Below the pieces are notes generated by a model. That model was not told the DNA's origin and did not search any database. It saw only the letters and a list, made by a program, of their open reading frames with translations. Source: Microbacterium sp. oral taxon 186 str. F0373 (GTDB lineage Bacteria > Actinomycetota > Actinomycetes > Actinomycetales > Microbacteriaceae). From it: 64,000 nt of DNA. The stretch is taken from positions 308,401 through 372,400 of the forward strand of contig NZ_KE150457.1 in assembly GCF_000411455.1 (NCBI RefSeq), in the 5' to 3' direction. This document shows positions 17,605 to 27,355 of the stretch, one piece after another (the stretch's first letter is position 1; every line of letters begins with the position of its first letter). Position numbers and translations under genes: made by a program.

Positions 17605-18720
17605 TCAGAGGACGTCTCCGCGACCGGTGAGCTTCAGCGCGTCCACGACGCCCTTCACGCGCTGGGCGTGCTCGCTCGTGGTCACCAGGAGCGCGTCGGC
17701 GGTGTCCACGACGACGATGTCCTTCACCCCGATCAGACTGATCACGCGGTTGGTGTGGCTGACGACGATGCCGCTCGCGGCATCGGAGAGGATGCGCGCG
17801 TTCTCGCCCAGGATCGCGAGATCGTTCTTGCGCCCTCCGCTGTTCAGCTTGGCGAGGCTGGCGAAGTCACCCACGTCGTCCCAGTCGAAGTGACCCGGTA
17901 CGACGGCCAGGCGCCCCTTCTCGGCGGCGGGTTCGGCGACGACGTAGTCGATCGCGATCTTGGGCAGCTTCGGCCAGATCCGGTCGACCGCGGGACCGCG
18001 GCGGTCGCGGTCGTCCCATGCCTCGGCGAGCTCGAGCAGCCCCGCGTGCAGCTCGGGGTTGTTCGCCTCGATCTCAGCCAGGAGCACATCGGCGCGCGAG
18101 ATGAACATGCCCGCGTTCCAGAGGTAGTCACGATCGGCGAGGTACTGCTTCGCCGTCTCGAGGTCGGGCTTCTCGACGAAACGCTCGACCAGCGAGGCGT
18201 CCCGCGCGCCGTCGACGATGAGCTCGCCACCGCGTTTGATGTAGCCGAAACCGACCGCGGGCTCGGACGGCGAGATGCCGACGGTGCAGATGTAGCCCTC
18301 GCGCGCCACCTCCACCGCATCTCGGACGGCGAACTCGAACACCCGCGTGCCGCGGATCACGTGGTCGGCCGCGAACGATCCGATGATGACGTCGGGCTCG
18401 CGGCGATGCAGGATCGCGGCGGCCAGGCCGATCGCGGCCGCCGAGTCGCGCGGCTCGGATTCGAGGAACACGTTGCGGTCGGGGATGCCGGGAAGCTGCT
18501 CTTCCACGGCGGCCCGGTGGGCACGTCCCGTGACGACGGCGATGCGGTCCGGCCCGGACAGCGGCGCGAGGCGGTCCCAGGTGTCGCGCAGGAGGGAGTG
18601 CCCCGATCCGGTGAGGTCGTGAAGGAACTTGGGCGCGTCGGCGCGCGACAGCGGCCACAGGCGGCTGCCGACACCGCCGGCGGGAATCACGGCGTAGAAG
18701 TCGTCGATCGGATCGGCCAT
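17605..18720 (-). CDS. manC: Mannose-1-phosphate guanylyltransferase
   Basis: Makes GDP-mannose from mannose-1-phosphate and GTP, supplying mannosyl lipids and glycans. 371 residues, the short actinobacterial form with only the nucleotidyltransferase domain. The fingerprint GGVGSRLWPLSRADAPK occupies residues 15-31. VEKPDLETAKQYL and LWNAGMF match the sugar-phosphate-binding segments. The ATG at 18720 is preceded by TACCCT six bases upstream, indicating a leaderless mRNA. It is not in an obvious operon. Confidence 0.92.
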   Translation of the reverse strand: MADPIDDFYAVIPAGGVGSRLWPLSRADAPKFLHDLTGSGHSLLRDTWDRLAPLSGPDRIAVVTGRAHRAAVEEQLPGIPDRNVFLESEPRDSAAAIGLAAAILHRREPDVIIGSFAADHVIRGTRVFEFAVRDAVEVAREGYICTVGISPSEPAVGFGYIKRGGELIVDGARDASLVERFVEKPDLETAKQYLADRDYLWNAGMFISRADVLLAEIEANNPELHAGLLELAEAWDDRDRRGPAVDRIWPKLPKIAIDYVVAEPAAEKGRLAVVPGHFDWDDVGDFASLAKLNSGGRKNDLAILGENARILSDAASGIVVSHTNRVISLIGVKDIVVVDTADALLVTTSEHAQRVKGVVDALKLTGRGDVL

Positions 18721-18726
18721 GCCGCC

Positions 18727-18732
18727 AGGGTA
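18727..18732 (-). promoter_or_regulatory. -10 box (TACCCT) for leaderless manC
   Basis: TACCCT ends six bases before the manC ATG, the same spacing as ten other genes in the window. Confidence 0.55.
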
Positions 18733-18784
18733 CCGGGCCGCACGTGACGGACCGATTTCGTCAAGAAGGCCGTTTCGTTCCGAA

Positions 18785-18811
18785 TCTCTCGATATCGAGA
18801 GAACTTAGGCT
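18785..18811 (+). promoter_or_regulatory. Palindromic operator and -10 candidate upstream of sdhCDAB
   Basis: TCTCTCGATATCGAGAGA (18785-18802) is an 18-bp perfect palindrome. A TAGGCT -10 candidate follows at 18806-18811, so the palindrome would fill the promoter spacer, a classic repressor position. A second AACTTAGG copy with TAGGAT (18844-18849) lies 38 bases on and may be another -10. The palindrome resembles operators of small dimeric repressors such as MarR-type proteins; the cognate factor is unknown. Confidence 0.55.
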
Positions 18812-18958
18812 CGCCTTCGTCGCCCTGCTCTCGAACGCCAACTTAGGATATGACTGCGCCCGTGTGCGACGCCGAGGGTCCAGTGTCGTTGTGAACCCCG
18901 GGGCCGATGTCAGCCCCCGCCGTACCGAGGTGTCCGTTCACACCAAGGGAGGACGACC

Positions 18959-19393
18959 GTGTCTGCACCAGCACGCGTCACACCGTCGGTAGCTCAGACC
19001 ACGTCCAAGACGCCGCGCGGAACGCTCTACCGCGGCAACGAGGGCATGTGGTCCTGGGTGCTGCACCGCATCACCGGCGTCGCCATCTTCTTCTTCCTGC
19101 TCGTGCACGTGCTCGACACGGCCCTGATCCGCCTCTCCCCCGAGGCGTACGACGCGGTCATCGGCACGTACAAGAACCCGATCATGGGCTTCGGCGAGGT
19201 CGCTCTGGTCGCGGCCATCGTCTACCACGCCTTCAACGGCCTGCGCATCATCGCGGTCGACCTGTGGCCGTGGGCGACCCGCCACCAGCGTCAGCTGTGG
19301 TGGGGCGTGCTGGGCCTGTGGGTCGTGACCGTGGGCGGATTCGCCGCACGCCACATCCCCATCGTGCTGTCCAAAATCGGAGGCGGTCACTGA
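18959..19393 (+). CDS. sdhC: Succinate dehydrogenase cytochrome b556 subunit
   Basis: A 144-residue membrane anchor of complex II. GTG start at 18959 after AAGGGAGG. Three membrane helices are visible. GMWSWVLHRITGVAIFF is the SdhC signature, and VYHAFNGLRI holds the probable heme-ligand His. It overlaps sdhD by one base (TGATG). With SdhD it binds quinone and anchors the SdhAB dimer to the inner face of the membrane. Confidence 0.93.
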   Translation: MSAPARVTPSVAQTTSKTPRGTLYRGNEGMWSWVLHRITGVAIFFFLLVHVLDTALIRLSPEAYDAVIGTYKNPIMGFGEVALVAAIVYHAFNGLRIIAVDLWPWATRHQRQLWWGVLGLWVVTVGGFAARHIPIVLSKIGGGH

Positions 19394-19863
19394 TGTCCAC
19401 CCTCACCCCGAGCAACGACCAGACCATCCCCGCGCCCCGCGCCCCGCAGGTGCGCAAGAGGGGGGCCAACCTCGAGAAGATCGGCTGGATCTACATGCGC
19501 GCCTCCGGCGTGCTGTTGGTCGTGCTGATCTTCGGGCACCTTTTCGTGAACCTGATGCTCGGCGAGGGCATCCACGGCATCGACTTCGCCTTCGTCGCCG
19601 GCAAGTTCGCGAGCCCGTTCTGGCAGGTCTGGGACGTGCTGATGCTCTGGCTCGCCCTCATCCACGGCGCGAACGGCATGCGCACGATCGTCAACGACTA
19701 TGTCGTCGGCGCGACCACCCGCAAGGTGCTCGTGTGGGCCCTGTGGATCGCCGCAGGCTTCCTGATCGTGCTCGGCACCCTCGTCGTCTTCACCTTCGAC
19801 CCGTGCCTGGGCGTGGAGAACTCGACGACGGACTGGCTCATCCAGATGTGCGCCGCGCACTGA
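19393..19863 (+). CDS. sdhD: Succinate dehydrogenase hydrophobic anchor subunit
   Basis: 156 residues. The start at 19393 overlaps the sdhC stop; longer frames run into sdhC. A polar N-terminus of about 25 residues precedes three hydrophobic helices. RASGVLLVVLIFGHLFVNLM and LIHGANGMRTIVNDYV fit the anchor subunit, with His residues available for heme. The flavoprotein gene follows after a 51-base gap. Confidence 0.9.
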   Translation: MSTLTPSNDQTIPAPRAPQVRKRGANLEKIGWIYMRASGVLLVVLIFGHLFVNLMLGEGIHGIDFAFVAGKFASPFWQVWDVLMLWLALIHGANGMRTIVNDYVVGATTRKVLVWALWIAAGFLIVLGTLVVFTFDPCLGVENSTTDWLIQMCAAH

Positions 19864-19914
19864 GCGCGCGCACCACGACGCTCATGACGACGCAGAAGAC
19901 AAGGCATCCCTGAC

Positions 19915-21744
19915 GTGACTACCCAGCAGCATCCCGAAGCCGTACTCAAGGACGGCGTCTACTACCACGAGTTCGACATCGTCATCGTGGGCGCCGGCGG
20001 CGCCGGTATGCGCGCCGCGATCGAGGCGGGCCCGGGCGCCCGCACCGCCGTGATCACGAAGCTCTACCCGACCCGGTCGCACACCGGGGCGGCGCAGGGA
20101 GGCATGGCGGCGGCGCTCGCGAACGTCGAAGAGGACTCCTGGGAGTGGCACACCTTCGACACTGTCAAGGGCGGCGACTACCTCGTCGACCAGGATGCCG
20201 CGGAGATCCTCGCCCGCGAGGCCATCGACGCCGTCATCGACCTCGAGAACATGGGTCTGCCCTTCAACCGCACCCCCGAGGGCAAGATCGACCAGCGCCG
20301 CTTCGGAGGCCACACCGCCGACCACGGCAAGACGCCCGTGCGTCGTGCGTGCTACGCCGCCGACCGCACTGGTCACATGATCCTGCAGACGCTGTTCCAG
20401 AACTGCGTGAAGCTGGGCATCAACTTCTTCAACGAGTACTACGCGCTCGACCTCATCACGGTGAAGGATGCCGACGGCAACACCCAGGTCGCGGGCGTCG
20501 TCGCCTACGAGCTGGCGACCGGCGACCTGCACGTCTTCCACTCCAAGGCCGTCATCTTCGCCACCGGCGGCTTCGGCAAGATCTACAAGACCACCTCGAA
20601 CGCCCACACCCTCACGGGCGACGGCGTCGGCATCGTGTGGCGCAAGGGCCTGCCCCTCGAAGACATCGAGTTCTTCCAGTTCCACCCGACCGGTCTCGCG
20701 GGCCTCGGCATCCTGCTCACCGAGGGCGCCCGCGGCGAGGGCGCGATCCTGCGCAACGCCTCGGGCGAGCGGTTCATGGAGCGCTACGCGCCGACCATCA
20801 AGGACCTCGCCCCGCGCGACATCGTCGCCCGCTGCATGGTCAAGGAGGTCCTCGAGGGTCGCGGCGCCGGTCCCCACAAGGACTACGTGTACCTGGACTG
20901 CACCCACCTCGGTGCAGAGGTGCTGGAGACCAAGCTCCCCGACATCACCGAGTTCGCCCGCACCTACCTGGGCGTCGACCCGGTCACCGAGCCGGTGCCG
21001 GTCATGCCGACCGCCCACTACGCGATGGGCGGCATCCCGACCAACAACAACGGCGAGGTGCTGCAGAACAACGACACCGTCGTCCCCGGCCTGTACGCCG
21101 CCGGCGAGTGCGCGTGCGTCTCCGTCCACGGCGCCAACCGCCTCGGCACCAACTCGCTGCTGGACATCAACGTCTTCGGAAAGCGCAGCGGCCGAAACGC
21201 GGTCGAGTACGTCCAGACGGCCGACTTCGTCCCGCTGCCGGAAGATCCCGCCAAGGAGGTCCGCGAGATGCTCGAGGGCCTGCGTAACAACACGGGCACC
21301 GAGCGCATCGCCGTGCTCCGCAAGAAGCTGCAGGAGGAGATGGACGCGAACGCCCAGGTCTTCCGCACCGAGGAGACCCTGACCAACGTCATGGGCACGA
21401 TCCACGACCTGCGCCAGCGCTTCAAGAACGTGCACATCGACGACAAGGGCAAGCGCTTCAACACCGACCTGCTCGAAGCGGTCGAGCTCGGCTTCCTGCT
21501 CGACCTCGCCGAGATCGTCGCCTACGCGGCCCGCAACCGTCGCGAGAGCCGCGGTGGCCACATGCGCGAGGACTACCCCGACCGCAACGACGAGCAGTAC
21601 ATGCAGCACACGATGGCCTACCTCACCGGCGACCCGCACTCGCCCGACCCCGAGGACCACATCAAGCTGGACTGGAAGCCGGTCGTCTTCACCAAGAACG
21701 ACAAGGGCGAGTTGAACTACCCCCCGATGGAGAGGAAGTACTGA
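19915..21744 (+). CDS. sdhA: Succinate dehydrogenase flavoprotein subunit
   Basis: Catalytic subunit that oxidises succinate to fumarate. 609 residues with a GTG start. FAD site: [15 protein letters not shown] near residues 24-38. The [10 protein letters not shown] motif carries the covalently flavinylated His56. Active-site motifs follow: [15 protein letters not shown] and [13 protein letters not shown]. It ends in a shared base with sdhB (TGATG). The actinobacterial C-terminal block [14 protein letters not shown] is present. Confidence 0.96.
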   Translation: MTTQQHPEAVLKDGVYYHEFDIVIVGAGGAGMRAAIEAGPGARTAVITKLYPTRSHTGAAQGGMAAALANVEEDSWEWHTFDTVKGGDYLVDQDAAEILAREAIDAVIDLENMGLPFNRTPEGKIDQRRFGGHTADHGKTPVRRACYAADRTGHMILQTLFQNCVKLGINFFNEYYALDLITVKDADGNTQVAGVVAYELATGDLHVFHSKAVIFATGGFGKIYKTTSNAHTLTGDGVGIVWRKGLPLEDIEFFQFHPTGLAGLGILLTEGARGEGAILRNASGERFMERYAPTIKDLAPRDIVARCMVKEVLEGRGAGPHKDYVYLDCTHLGAEVLETKLPDITEFARTYLGVDPVTEPVPVMPTAHYAMGGIPTNNNGEVLQNNDTVVPGLYAAGECACVSVHGANRLGTNSLLDINVFGKRSGRNAVEYVQTADFVPLPEDPAKEVREMLEGLRNNTGTERIAVLRKKLQEEMDANAQVFRTEETLTNVMGTIHDLRQRFKNVHIDDKGKRFNTDLLEAVELGFLLDLAEIVAYAARNRRESRGGHMREDYPDRNDEQYMQHTMAYLTGDPHSPDPEDHIKLDWKPVVFTKNDKGELNYPPMERKY

Positions 21745-22517
21745 TGTCGACCGCCATCGTCGAGCAGGATGTCGTCGCCGAGACGACCGGTGAGGCCCCG
21801 ATCCAGTCGTACCTCGTCACCTTCATCATCCGCCGTTTCGACCCGGAGACCGACAGCGAGCCGCGCTGGGTCGACTACGACGTCGAGATGTACCCGACCG
21901 ACCGCGTGCTCGACGCGCTGCACAAGATCAAGTGGGAGGTCGACGGCTCGCTCACCTTCCGCCGTTCGTGCGCCCACGGCATCTGCGGCTCCGACGCGAT
22001 GCGCATCAACGGCCGCAACCGCCTCGCCTGCAAGACGCTGATCAAGGACCTCGACATCTCGAAGCCGATCTACGTGGAGGCCATCAAGGGCCTGCCTCTG
22101 GAGAAGGACCTCGTCGTCGACATGGAGCCCTTCTTCGCGTCGTACCGCGAGGTGCAGCCCTTCCTCATCGCGAACAGCAAGCCGGAGGCCGGCAAGGAGC
22201 GCATCCAGTCGATCGTCGACCGCGAGATCTTCGACGACACCACGAAGTGCATCCTCTGCGCCGCGTGCACCTCGTCGTGCCCCGTCTTCTGGACCGACGG
22301 CCAGTACTTCGGACCGGCCGCGATCGTCAACGCGCACCGCTTCATCTTCGACTCGCGCGACGACGCCGCCACGACGCGCCTGGACATCCTCAACGACAAG
22401 GAGGGCGTGTGGCGCTGCCGCACGACCTTCAACTGCACCGAGGCGTGCCCCCGCGGCATCGAGGTGACCAAGGCCATCGCCGAGGTCAAGCAGGCCGTCA
22501 TGCGCGGCGGTCGCTGA
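21744..22517 (+). CDS. sdhB: Succinate dehydrogenase iron-sulfur subunit
   Basis: 257 residues carrying electrons from FAD to quinone. Cysteine groups for three clusters are present: CAHGICGSDAMRINGRNRLA(C) for [2Fe-2S], CILCAACTSSCP for [4Fe-4S], and CTEACPRGIEVT with the Cys upstream for [3Fe-4S]. Translationally coupled to sdhA. The 82-base gap downstream contains a likely terminator and the promoter of the next gene. Confidence 0.96.
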   Translation: MSTAIVEQDVVAETTGEAPIQSYLVTFIIRRFDPETDSEPRWVDYDVEMYPTDRVLDALHKIKWEVDGSLTFRRSCAHGICGSDAMRINGRNRLACKTLIKDLDISKPIYVEAIKGLPLEKDLVVDMEPFFASYREVQPFLIANSKPEAGKERIQSIVDREIFDDTTKCILCAACTSSCPVFWTDGQYFGPAAIVNAHRFIFDSRDDAATTRLDILNDKEGVWRCRTTFNCTEACPRGIEVTKAIAEVKQAVMRGGR

Positions 22518-22569
22518 GCCGTCGTCGGAGAACCGCGGATGCCGTCGCCCGCAGCCCTTCTCCGGCGGC
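22518..22569 (+). terminator. Imperfect hairpin after sdhB
   Basis: CGGAGAA (22526-22532) pairs with TTCTCCG (22558-22564), with flanking GCCG/CGGC extending the stem around a bulge. There is no U-tract. It fits the end of the sdh operon. Confidence 0.4.
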
Positions 22570-22587
22570 ATCGGCATGCTCGATCGC

Positions 22588-22593
22588 TAGTCT
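22588..22593 (+). promoter_or_regulatory. -10 box (TAGTCT) for the leaderless YihY/BrkB gene
   Basis: TAGTCT ends six bases before the GTG at 22600. Confidence 0.55.
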
Positions 22594-22599
22594 GAACGG

Positions 22600-23787
22600 G
22601 TGACGGACTCCTCAGACCGCGCGGATGCCGCGTGGCGCGCACGCTGGGAGCAATCGACCCTGCGGGAGCGCCTGGACGAGCCGATCGAGCGCGCGACGCA
22701 GATCACGCGCACGACGCTGGGCTGGTTCCCCATCCGCGTGTGGCGTCATTTCCTGCGCGCCAACGGATTCCTGCTCGCCGCGGCGATCAGCTACCAGTCG
22801 TTGTTCGCGATCTTCGCCGTCATCTATTTCGGCTTCGCGATCGTCGGCATCTGGCTCGGTGGGAGCGCGCAGGCCATCGCCGGCCTGATCCGCATCCTCA
22901 ACCTGTACATCCCCGGCCTCATCGGCCGCGAGGATGGCCAGGGGCTCGTGAGCGAGGCCGATGTCGCCCAGATCGCCCAGGAGTCGGCGAGCGTGCTCGC
23001 CGTCACGGGTGCCGTGGCGTTCATCGCGGCGCTGTGGACGGCGATCGGCTTCGTCACGTTCACGCGGCGGGCCGTCCGCGACATCTTCGGGTTGCCGTTC
23101 GACACCCGCAGCTACGTGCTGTTGAAGGCTCGCGACTTCTTCGCGGCCACGCTGTTCGGGCTGGCGCTGGTGGCCGGCGCGGTGCTGGCGAGCGTCGCCG
23201 CCGGCGCGATCGAGCTGCTGTTCCAGCTGTTCCAGTGGCCGGACTACTCGGACTGGGTGTGGGTGACGGGGCGCATCGCCTCGGGTGCGGTCGCCTTCGC
23301 GATCAACACGGCTGCCATCGGAGCACTCATCCGCTTCCTCACCGGCACGTCGCTGCGCTGGAGACTGATCCTCCCCGGCGCCGCCCTCGGCGGAGCCGCG
23401 ATGGTGGTGCTCCAGTACGGCGCGGGCATTCTCCTCTCCTACTCACCCTCCAACCCGCTGCTCGCGACCTTCTCGGTCTTCGTCGGGTTCCTGCTCTGGT
23501 TTCGCCTGGTCGGCATCGTGATCCTCGTCGCGGCGTCGTGGGTCGCCCTCACCGCGCAGGACGCGGACGTGCCCATCGAGCGGTTGACGGCGGACGAGCA
23601 GCGCCGTCGCGAGCACACCGCGTTGCTGACCGCTGCGCGCGTACGCGTACGCGACGCCCATCTCGCCCACGCCGAAGCGCCCTGGTGGGGGCGTTGGCAG
23701 GCGACCCATGAACTCCGGCGGGCGGAGGACGATCTCGCACGGGTGGAAGCCGACACTCCCCCACCCCCGCGCGGCTTCCTCGACTGA
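22600..23787 (+). CDS. YihY/BrkB-family integral membrane protein
   Basis: 395 residues. About six membrane segments between residues 45 and 320 match the YihY (formerly 'ribonuclease BN') fold, with AAAISYQSLFAIFAVIYFG at the first helix and the typical AIGFVTFTRRAVRDIFG loop. The last 75 residues are charged, helical and cytoplasmic. Biochemical function is unknown for most of the family. The GTG start is set by a TAGTCT -10 box six bases upstream. It stands alone between sdh and xthA on the same strand. Confidence 0.88.
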   Translation: MTDSSDRADAAWRARWEQSTLRERLDEPIERATQITRTTLGWFPIRVWRHFLRANGFLLAAAISYQSLFAIFAVIYFGFAIVGIWLGGSAQAIAGLIRILNLYIPGLIGREDGQGLVSEADVAQIAQESASVLAVTGAVAFIAALWTAIGFVTFTRRAVRDIFGLPFDTRSYVLLKARDFFAATLFGLALVAGAVLASVAAGAIELLFQLFQWPDYSDWVWVTGRIASGAVAFAINTAAIGALIRFLTGTSLRWRLILPGAALGGAAMVVLQYGAGILLSYSPSNPLLATFSVFVGFLLWFRLVGIVILVAASWVALTAQDADVPIERLTADEQRRREHTALLTAARVRVRDAHLAHAEAPWWGRWQATHELRRAEDDLARVEADTPPPPRGFLD

Positions 23788-23816
23788 CGACCGCATTCGG
23801 TGTCGGCGCCGCTCGT

Positions 23817-23822
23817 TAGGGT
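23817..23822 (+). promoter_or_regulatory. -10 box (TAGGGT) for leaderless xthA
   Basis: TAGGGT ends six bases before the GTG at 23829. Confidence 0.55.
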
Positions 23823-23828
23823 TGACGG

Positions 23829-24662
23829 GTGCCACAAAACCTCCGCGTCGCCTCCGTCAACGTCAACGGCATCCGTGCCGCCGCACGCAAGGGCATGCTC
23901 CCCTGGCTCGAGACGGCCGACGTCGACGTCCTGACCCTGCAGGAGGTCCGCGGCGAAGCGGTGCACCTCGCCGATGCGCTCCCCGGGTGGCATGTCGTGA
24001 ACGACGAGGCGCTGGCCAAGGGCCGCGCCGGAGTCGCGATCGCGGCGCGCGAACCCATCGAGATCTGGCGCGTGGCGCTGGGAGACGGCACGCTCGACTC
24101 CCGCGGCCGCTGGGTCGAAGCCGATATCGAGGTCGCCGGCGAGAAAGTGACCATCGTCAGCGCGTACGTCCACACCGGCGAAGCCGATACCGACAAGCAG
24201 GTGGCCAAGTACGCCTTCCTCGACGCGATGGAGGCCCGGATGCCGATGCTCGGCGAGCTCGCCCTCATCACCGGTGACCTCAACGTGGGGCACCGCGAGC
24301 TCGACATCCGCAACTGGCGGGGCAACGTCAAGAAGGCGGGTTTCCTGCCGCGCGAGCGCGCGTACTTCGACCGCTTCACCGGGCCCGAAGGCGAAGCGGT
24401 CGCCTGCACGGACGGCAGCACCGGCACGGGTCTCGGCTGGGTCGACGTGGGACGCCGGTGGGCCGGCGAGGTCGACGGTCCTTACTCGTGGTGGTCGAAC
24501 CGCGGCAAGGCGTTCGACACCGATACGGGCTGGCGCATCGACTACCACCTCGCCTCGTCTGCACTCGCCGAACGCGTGGTGGACTATCGCGTGGTGCGCG
24601 CGCCCTCCTGGGACACGCGGTGGAGCGATCACGCCCCCGTGGTCGCCGACTACGCGTTCTGA
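23829..24662 (+). CDS. xthA: Exodeoxyribonuclease III / AP endonuclease
   Basis: 277 residues of the exonuclease-endonuclease-phosphatase fold, acting in base-excision repair. The N-terminal RVASVNVNGIRAA and LQEVRG supply the metal-binding Asn and Glu. TGDLNVGHRELDI gives the catalytic Asp-Asn pair, and WSDHAPVVADY the terminal Asp-His. GTG start with an adjacent -10 box. Convergent with the transporter gene; a shared terminator lies between. Confidence 0.94.
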   Translation: MPQNLRVASVNVNGIRAAARKGMLPWLETADVDVLTLQEVRGEAVHLADALPGWHVVNDEALAKGRAGVAIAAREPIEIWRVALGDGTLDSRGRWVEADIEVAGEKVTIVSAYVHTGEADTDKQVAKYAFLDAMEARMPMLGELALITGDLNVGHRELDIRNWRGNVKKAGFLPRERAYFDRFTGPEGEAVACTDGSTGTGLGWVDVGRRWAGEVDGPYSWWSNRGKAFDTDTGWRIDYHLASSALAERVVDYRVVRAPSWDTRWSDHAPVVADYAF

Positions 24663-24667
24663 GATCA

Positions 24668-24707
24668 CGAGTGAGGTGCCGCCCGAAATCGGACGGCACC
24701 TCACTCG
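24668..24707. terminator. Bidirectional terminator between xthA and the MatC-like gene
   Basis: CGAGTGAGGTGCCG (24668-24681) and its exact complement (24694-24707) form a 14-bp stem with a 12-base loop between convergent genes. Confidence 0.8.
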
Positions 24708-24731
24708 CACGAGACTCCGGCTATCGGCGCC

Positions 24732-26117
24732 TCACCAGGAGAAGGGGACGACCAGCGTCGCCCACGCCAGCGCCGGCCCGACCAGCACGATCACTGCGGA
24801 GTAGCGCAGAATGCGCTGGTAGAAGGCCGACGGATCAACCTTTTGCGCGTTGGCGAGGATGAGGGCGCCATTCGTCGAGAACGGCGAGACGTCGACGACC
24901 TTGGCCGCGATCGCGACCGCCGAGATCGCCATGCCCGCCGCCACCGTTCCGCTCTGCAACAACGGCAACAGCATCGGGATGGAGATCGCGATCACCGCCG
25001 TGGACGAAGCGAAGGCCGAGACCACACCGGCCATGACGCAGAGCACCAACACTCCGATCAGGGGCGAGCCAAGGCTCCCGATGCCGGCCGCAACCCACTC
25101 GATGGCCCCGGCCTCCTCGACGATGCTGATGTAGGTGATCATCCCGGCGACGAGGAGGATGGTCGACCAGCTGATGCCCTCCACCGCGGCGCTCAGGTGA
25201 CGCTTGTCGATGAAGCTCAGGAGGGTGCCCGCCGCCAGCGCCAGAATGCCGATGTCGAGGTGGAACACCATCGCTCCGACGGCCAGCGACAGCAGCGCGA
25301 CCAGCGTTGCCCGCTGGGGCCACGTCACGATGAGCCGAGTCGTCGGCAGGGTACGGGTGATGGTCAGTGTCGGCTCGGGTCGGATGGCGGTCACGGTGAT
25401 GCCGCCGGTCGCCGGAACGCGAGGTCCGGGCAGGTGTGAGCCGCCGCCGGTCACGGGCGCGCCTGTGTCTCCGTCTTCTGCGATCCCCGCCGCGTCGACC
25501 GCCGCGCGAGCACCGGCAATCCGGCTCTTGTAGTGGAAGAACAACTGCGTGAGGATCGCGATCAGCGTCGAGAAGACGAACGCCGTGGCGAACAGCACGC
25601 TCGGCGAGAAGCCGGGAACATCACCGGCCATGCCGCTGACCAGCAGGCCGAGCACCGAGATCGGCGAGAGCGATCCGGCGAGAGCGCCGTAGACGACGGT
25701 CATGCCGACCGGGAGCGGGTCCATGTCGTGCTTGGCAGCGAACCCGAGCGCGATGGGCGCGACGAGAGCGACCGCTGCAGGCGGAAAGGTTCCCATCGCC
25801 GTCAGCAGCGCGCTCACCAAGAACAGCACCCAGGGCACGAGAGCGGTGCGCCCGCGGACCACGCGCACCCCGGCATCCACGATGAGCTCGACGGTGCCGT
25901 TGAGCTTGGCCACCGCGAACAAGTAGGTCACGCCCACGATCGTCAGGAAGAGGTCGGCCGGAAAGCCGGCGAGGATGCTCTTGTCGTCGAGGCCCAGCAC
26001 GAAAGTGCCGACGAGGAACGACCCGATGAAGCCGAGGATGCCGATGTTGACCGGCCGCAGGGTCGCGATGATCACCATGGCGAACAGCGCGAGGATAGAA
26101 ATGAGTTGTGGGGACAT
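24732..26117 (-). CDS. SLC13/MatC-like di- or tricarboxylate transporter
   Basis: A 461-residue membrane protein with about 11-12 hydrophobic segments. The N-terminal half (VIIATLRPVNIGILGFIGSF through VYGALAGSLSPISVLGLL) matches the MatC N-terminal domain of malonate/dicarboxylate carriers. A hydrophilic loop of about 60 residues (around 205-265) separates the halves. It lies 59 bases after the PrpF-family gene on the same strand, so the pair probably handles uptake and isomerisation of an unsaturated carboxylic acid under the divergent LysR regulator. The exact substrate is unknown. Confidence 0.82.
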   Translation of the reverse strand: MSPQLISILALFAMVIIATLRPVNIGILGFIGSFLVGTFVLGLDDKSILAGFPADLFLTIVGVTYLFAVAKLNGTVELIVDAGVRVVRGRTALVPWVLFLVSALLTAMGTFPPAAVALVAPIALGFAAKHDMDPLPVGMTVVYGALAGSLSPISVLGLLVSGMAGDVPGFSPSVLFATAFVFSTLIAILTQLFFHYKSRIAGARAAVDAAGIAEDGDTGAPVTGGGSHLPGPRVPATGGITVTAIRPEPTLTITRTLPTTRLIVTWPQRATLVALLSLAVGAMVFHLDIGILALAAGTLLSFIDKRHLSAAVEGISWSTILLVAGMITYISIVEEAGAIEWVAAGIGSLGSPLIGVLVLCVMAGVVSAFASSTAVIAISIPMLLPLLQSGTVAAGMAISAVAIAAKVVDVSPFSTNGALILANAQKVDPSAFYQRILRYSAVIVLVGPALAWATLVVPFSW

Positions 26118-26176
26118 CGTTGTCTCTTATCTGCTGGGGACGACTCACGGCCGCGGCTGAGAGTCGTCCGTGTTCA

Positions 26177-27289
26177 TCATCGGACGGCGAGCTCTCGGGG
26201 TACAGCCCCTCGGCTGAACGACGTGAGCTCCTCGAGGGGAAGAGGCAGGACGGCATCGGCCAGACGTCGCGCCGTACGCGCGACGGCGACGGCAGGTCGC
26301 CCCTGCCATGACCCCACCCGTGTGGTCAGCACTCCGGAGGGAGTGCGCATGCGCACTGCGGACGACGACGGGTCGCCGGTCAGCTCGTGCACGAGGGTGC
26401 CCGCGGTCGTCGCGGCAAGCGACAGACCGACGCTGCCCGTGATGGCCAGTGCCGGGTGCGCGGCCCCCATCGACATCATGACCACGCCGAAGTCGTGGTC
26501 GTCGTCTGTCGCCTCGGACACGAGAGCGAACTTCGGGACGGCGCGAGCCGCGGCATCCGGTGTACGGGCCAGTCCCATGCGCACCGCGCCCTCGCGGCGG
26601 AGGATCTCGATGCGGGCGCGCAGCGTCTCGCTGGCGTCGATGTCGGCAGGCGAGACGTCGGCGTCAAGGCCTAGGTCGGACGCCCGGACGATGACGAGCG
26701 GCGCCCCGGCGTCGATGAGCGTCACCGGCGTGCCGTCGAGGTCGTCCGTGGTCGAAGCGGTGGGAAAGAGTCGGCCGGTGGAGCGGCCGGCGGGATCGAC
26801 GAACCACAGCACCACCTCCAATCCCGGGAACGGGACGCCCGAGATGCGCGCGTCACCGGTCTCGACGACGCGACCGTCGGGCGTCGGAACCTCCGCGACG
26901 ATGAGTTGTCCGGTGTTCGTGTTGTGGATCCGCACGCGAGTCACCTCGCCTTTCGGGCGGAGCCATCCCTTGTGCAGCGCGTACGGAGCGACCGCCGCGG
27001 AGCAGTTCCCGCAGTTGCTGGACCAATCCACCACCCCGTCGGCGACACCGATCTGGGCGAAGGAGTAGTCGATGTCGGCATCGGCGCGCGCGCTGGGCGC
27101 GACGATCACTGCCTTGCTCGTCGTGGAGGTACCGCCGCCGACACCGTCGATCTGGCGGGAGTCGGGGCTGCCGTACAACCGGCGCAGCACGTCGTCGAGA
27201 TGGATGCCGGGAACGTCGACGTCATCGCGTGCGAAGACCCAGCACTTGCTGGTTCCGCCCCTCATGAGCGTGGCCGGAATGTCGTACAC
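26177..27289 (-). CDS. PrpF-family isomerase (4-oxalomesaconate tautomerase / methylaconitate isomerase-like)
   Basis: 370 residues with the PrpF/GalD duplicated diaminopimelate-epimerase-like fold. The opening PATLMRGGTSKCWVFARDD is the family signature. The two catalytic cysteines probably lie in SSNCGNCSAA and near the MRGGTSK loop. Family members shift double bonds in tricarboxylic acids such as trans-aconitate derivatives or 4-oxalomesaconate. GTG start at 27289 with AGGAGG five bases before it. Co-directional with the carboxylate transporter and divergent from the LysR gene. A role in gallate/protocatechuate 4,5-cleavage or in tricarballylate-type metabolism cannot be settled here. Confidence 0.85.
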   Translation of the reverse strand: MYDIPATLMRGGTSKCWVFARDDVDVPGIHLDDVLRRLYGSPDSRQIDGVGGGTSTTSKAVIVAPSARADADIDYSFAQIGVADGVVDWSSNCGNCSAAVAPYALHKGWLRPKGEVTRVRIHNTNTGQLIVAEVPTPDGRVVETGDARISGVPFPGLEVVLWFVDPAGRSTGRLFPTASTTDDLDGTPVTLIDAGAPLVIVRASDLGLDADVSPADIDASETLRARIEILRREGAVRMGLARTPDAAARAVPKFALVSEATDDDHDFGVVMMSMGAAHPALAITGSVGLSLAATTAGTLVHELTGDPSSSAVRMRTPSGVLTTRVGSWQGRPAVAVARTARRLADAVLPLPLEELTSFSRGAVPRELAVR

Positions 27290-27355
27290 GGGTGCCTCCT
27301 GCGATCGGTGGAGACCATCGTCCGTCGCGAGACATGTTCACTTCCATCTCATCTT

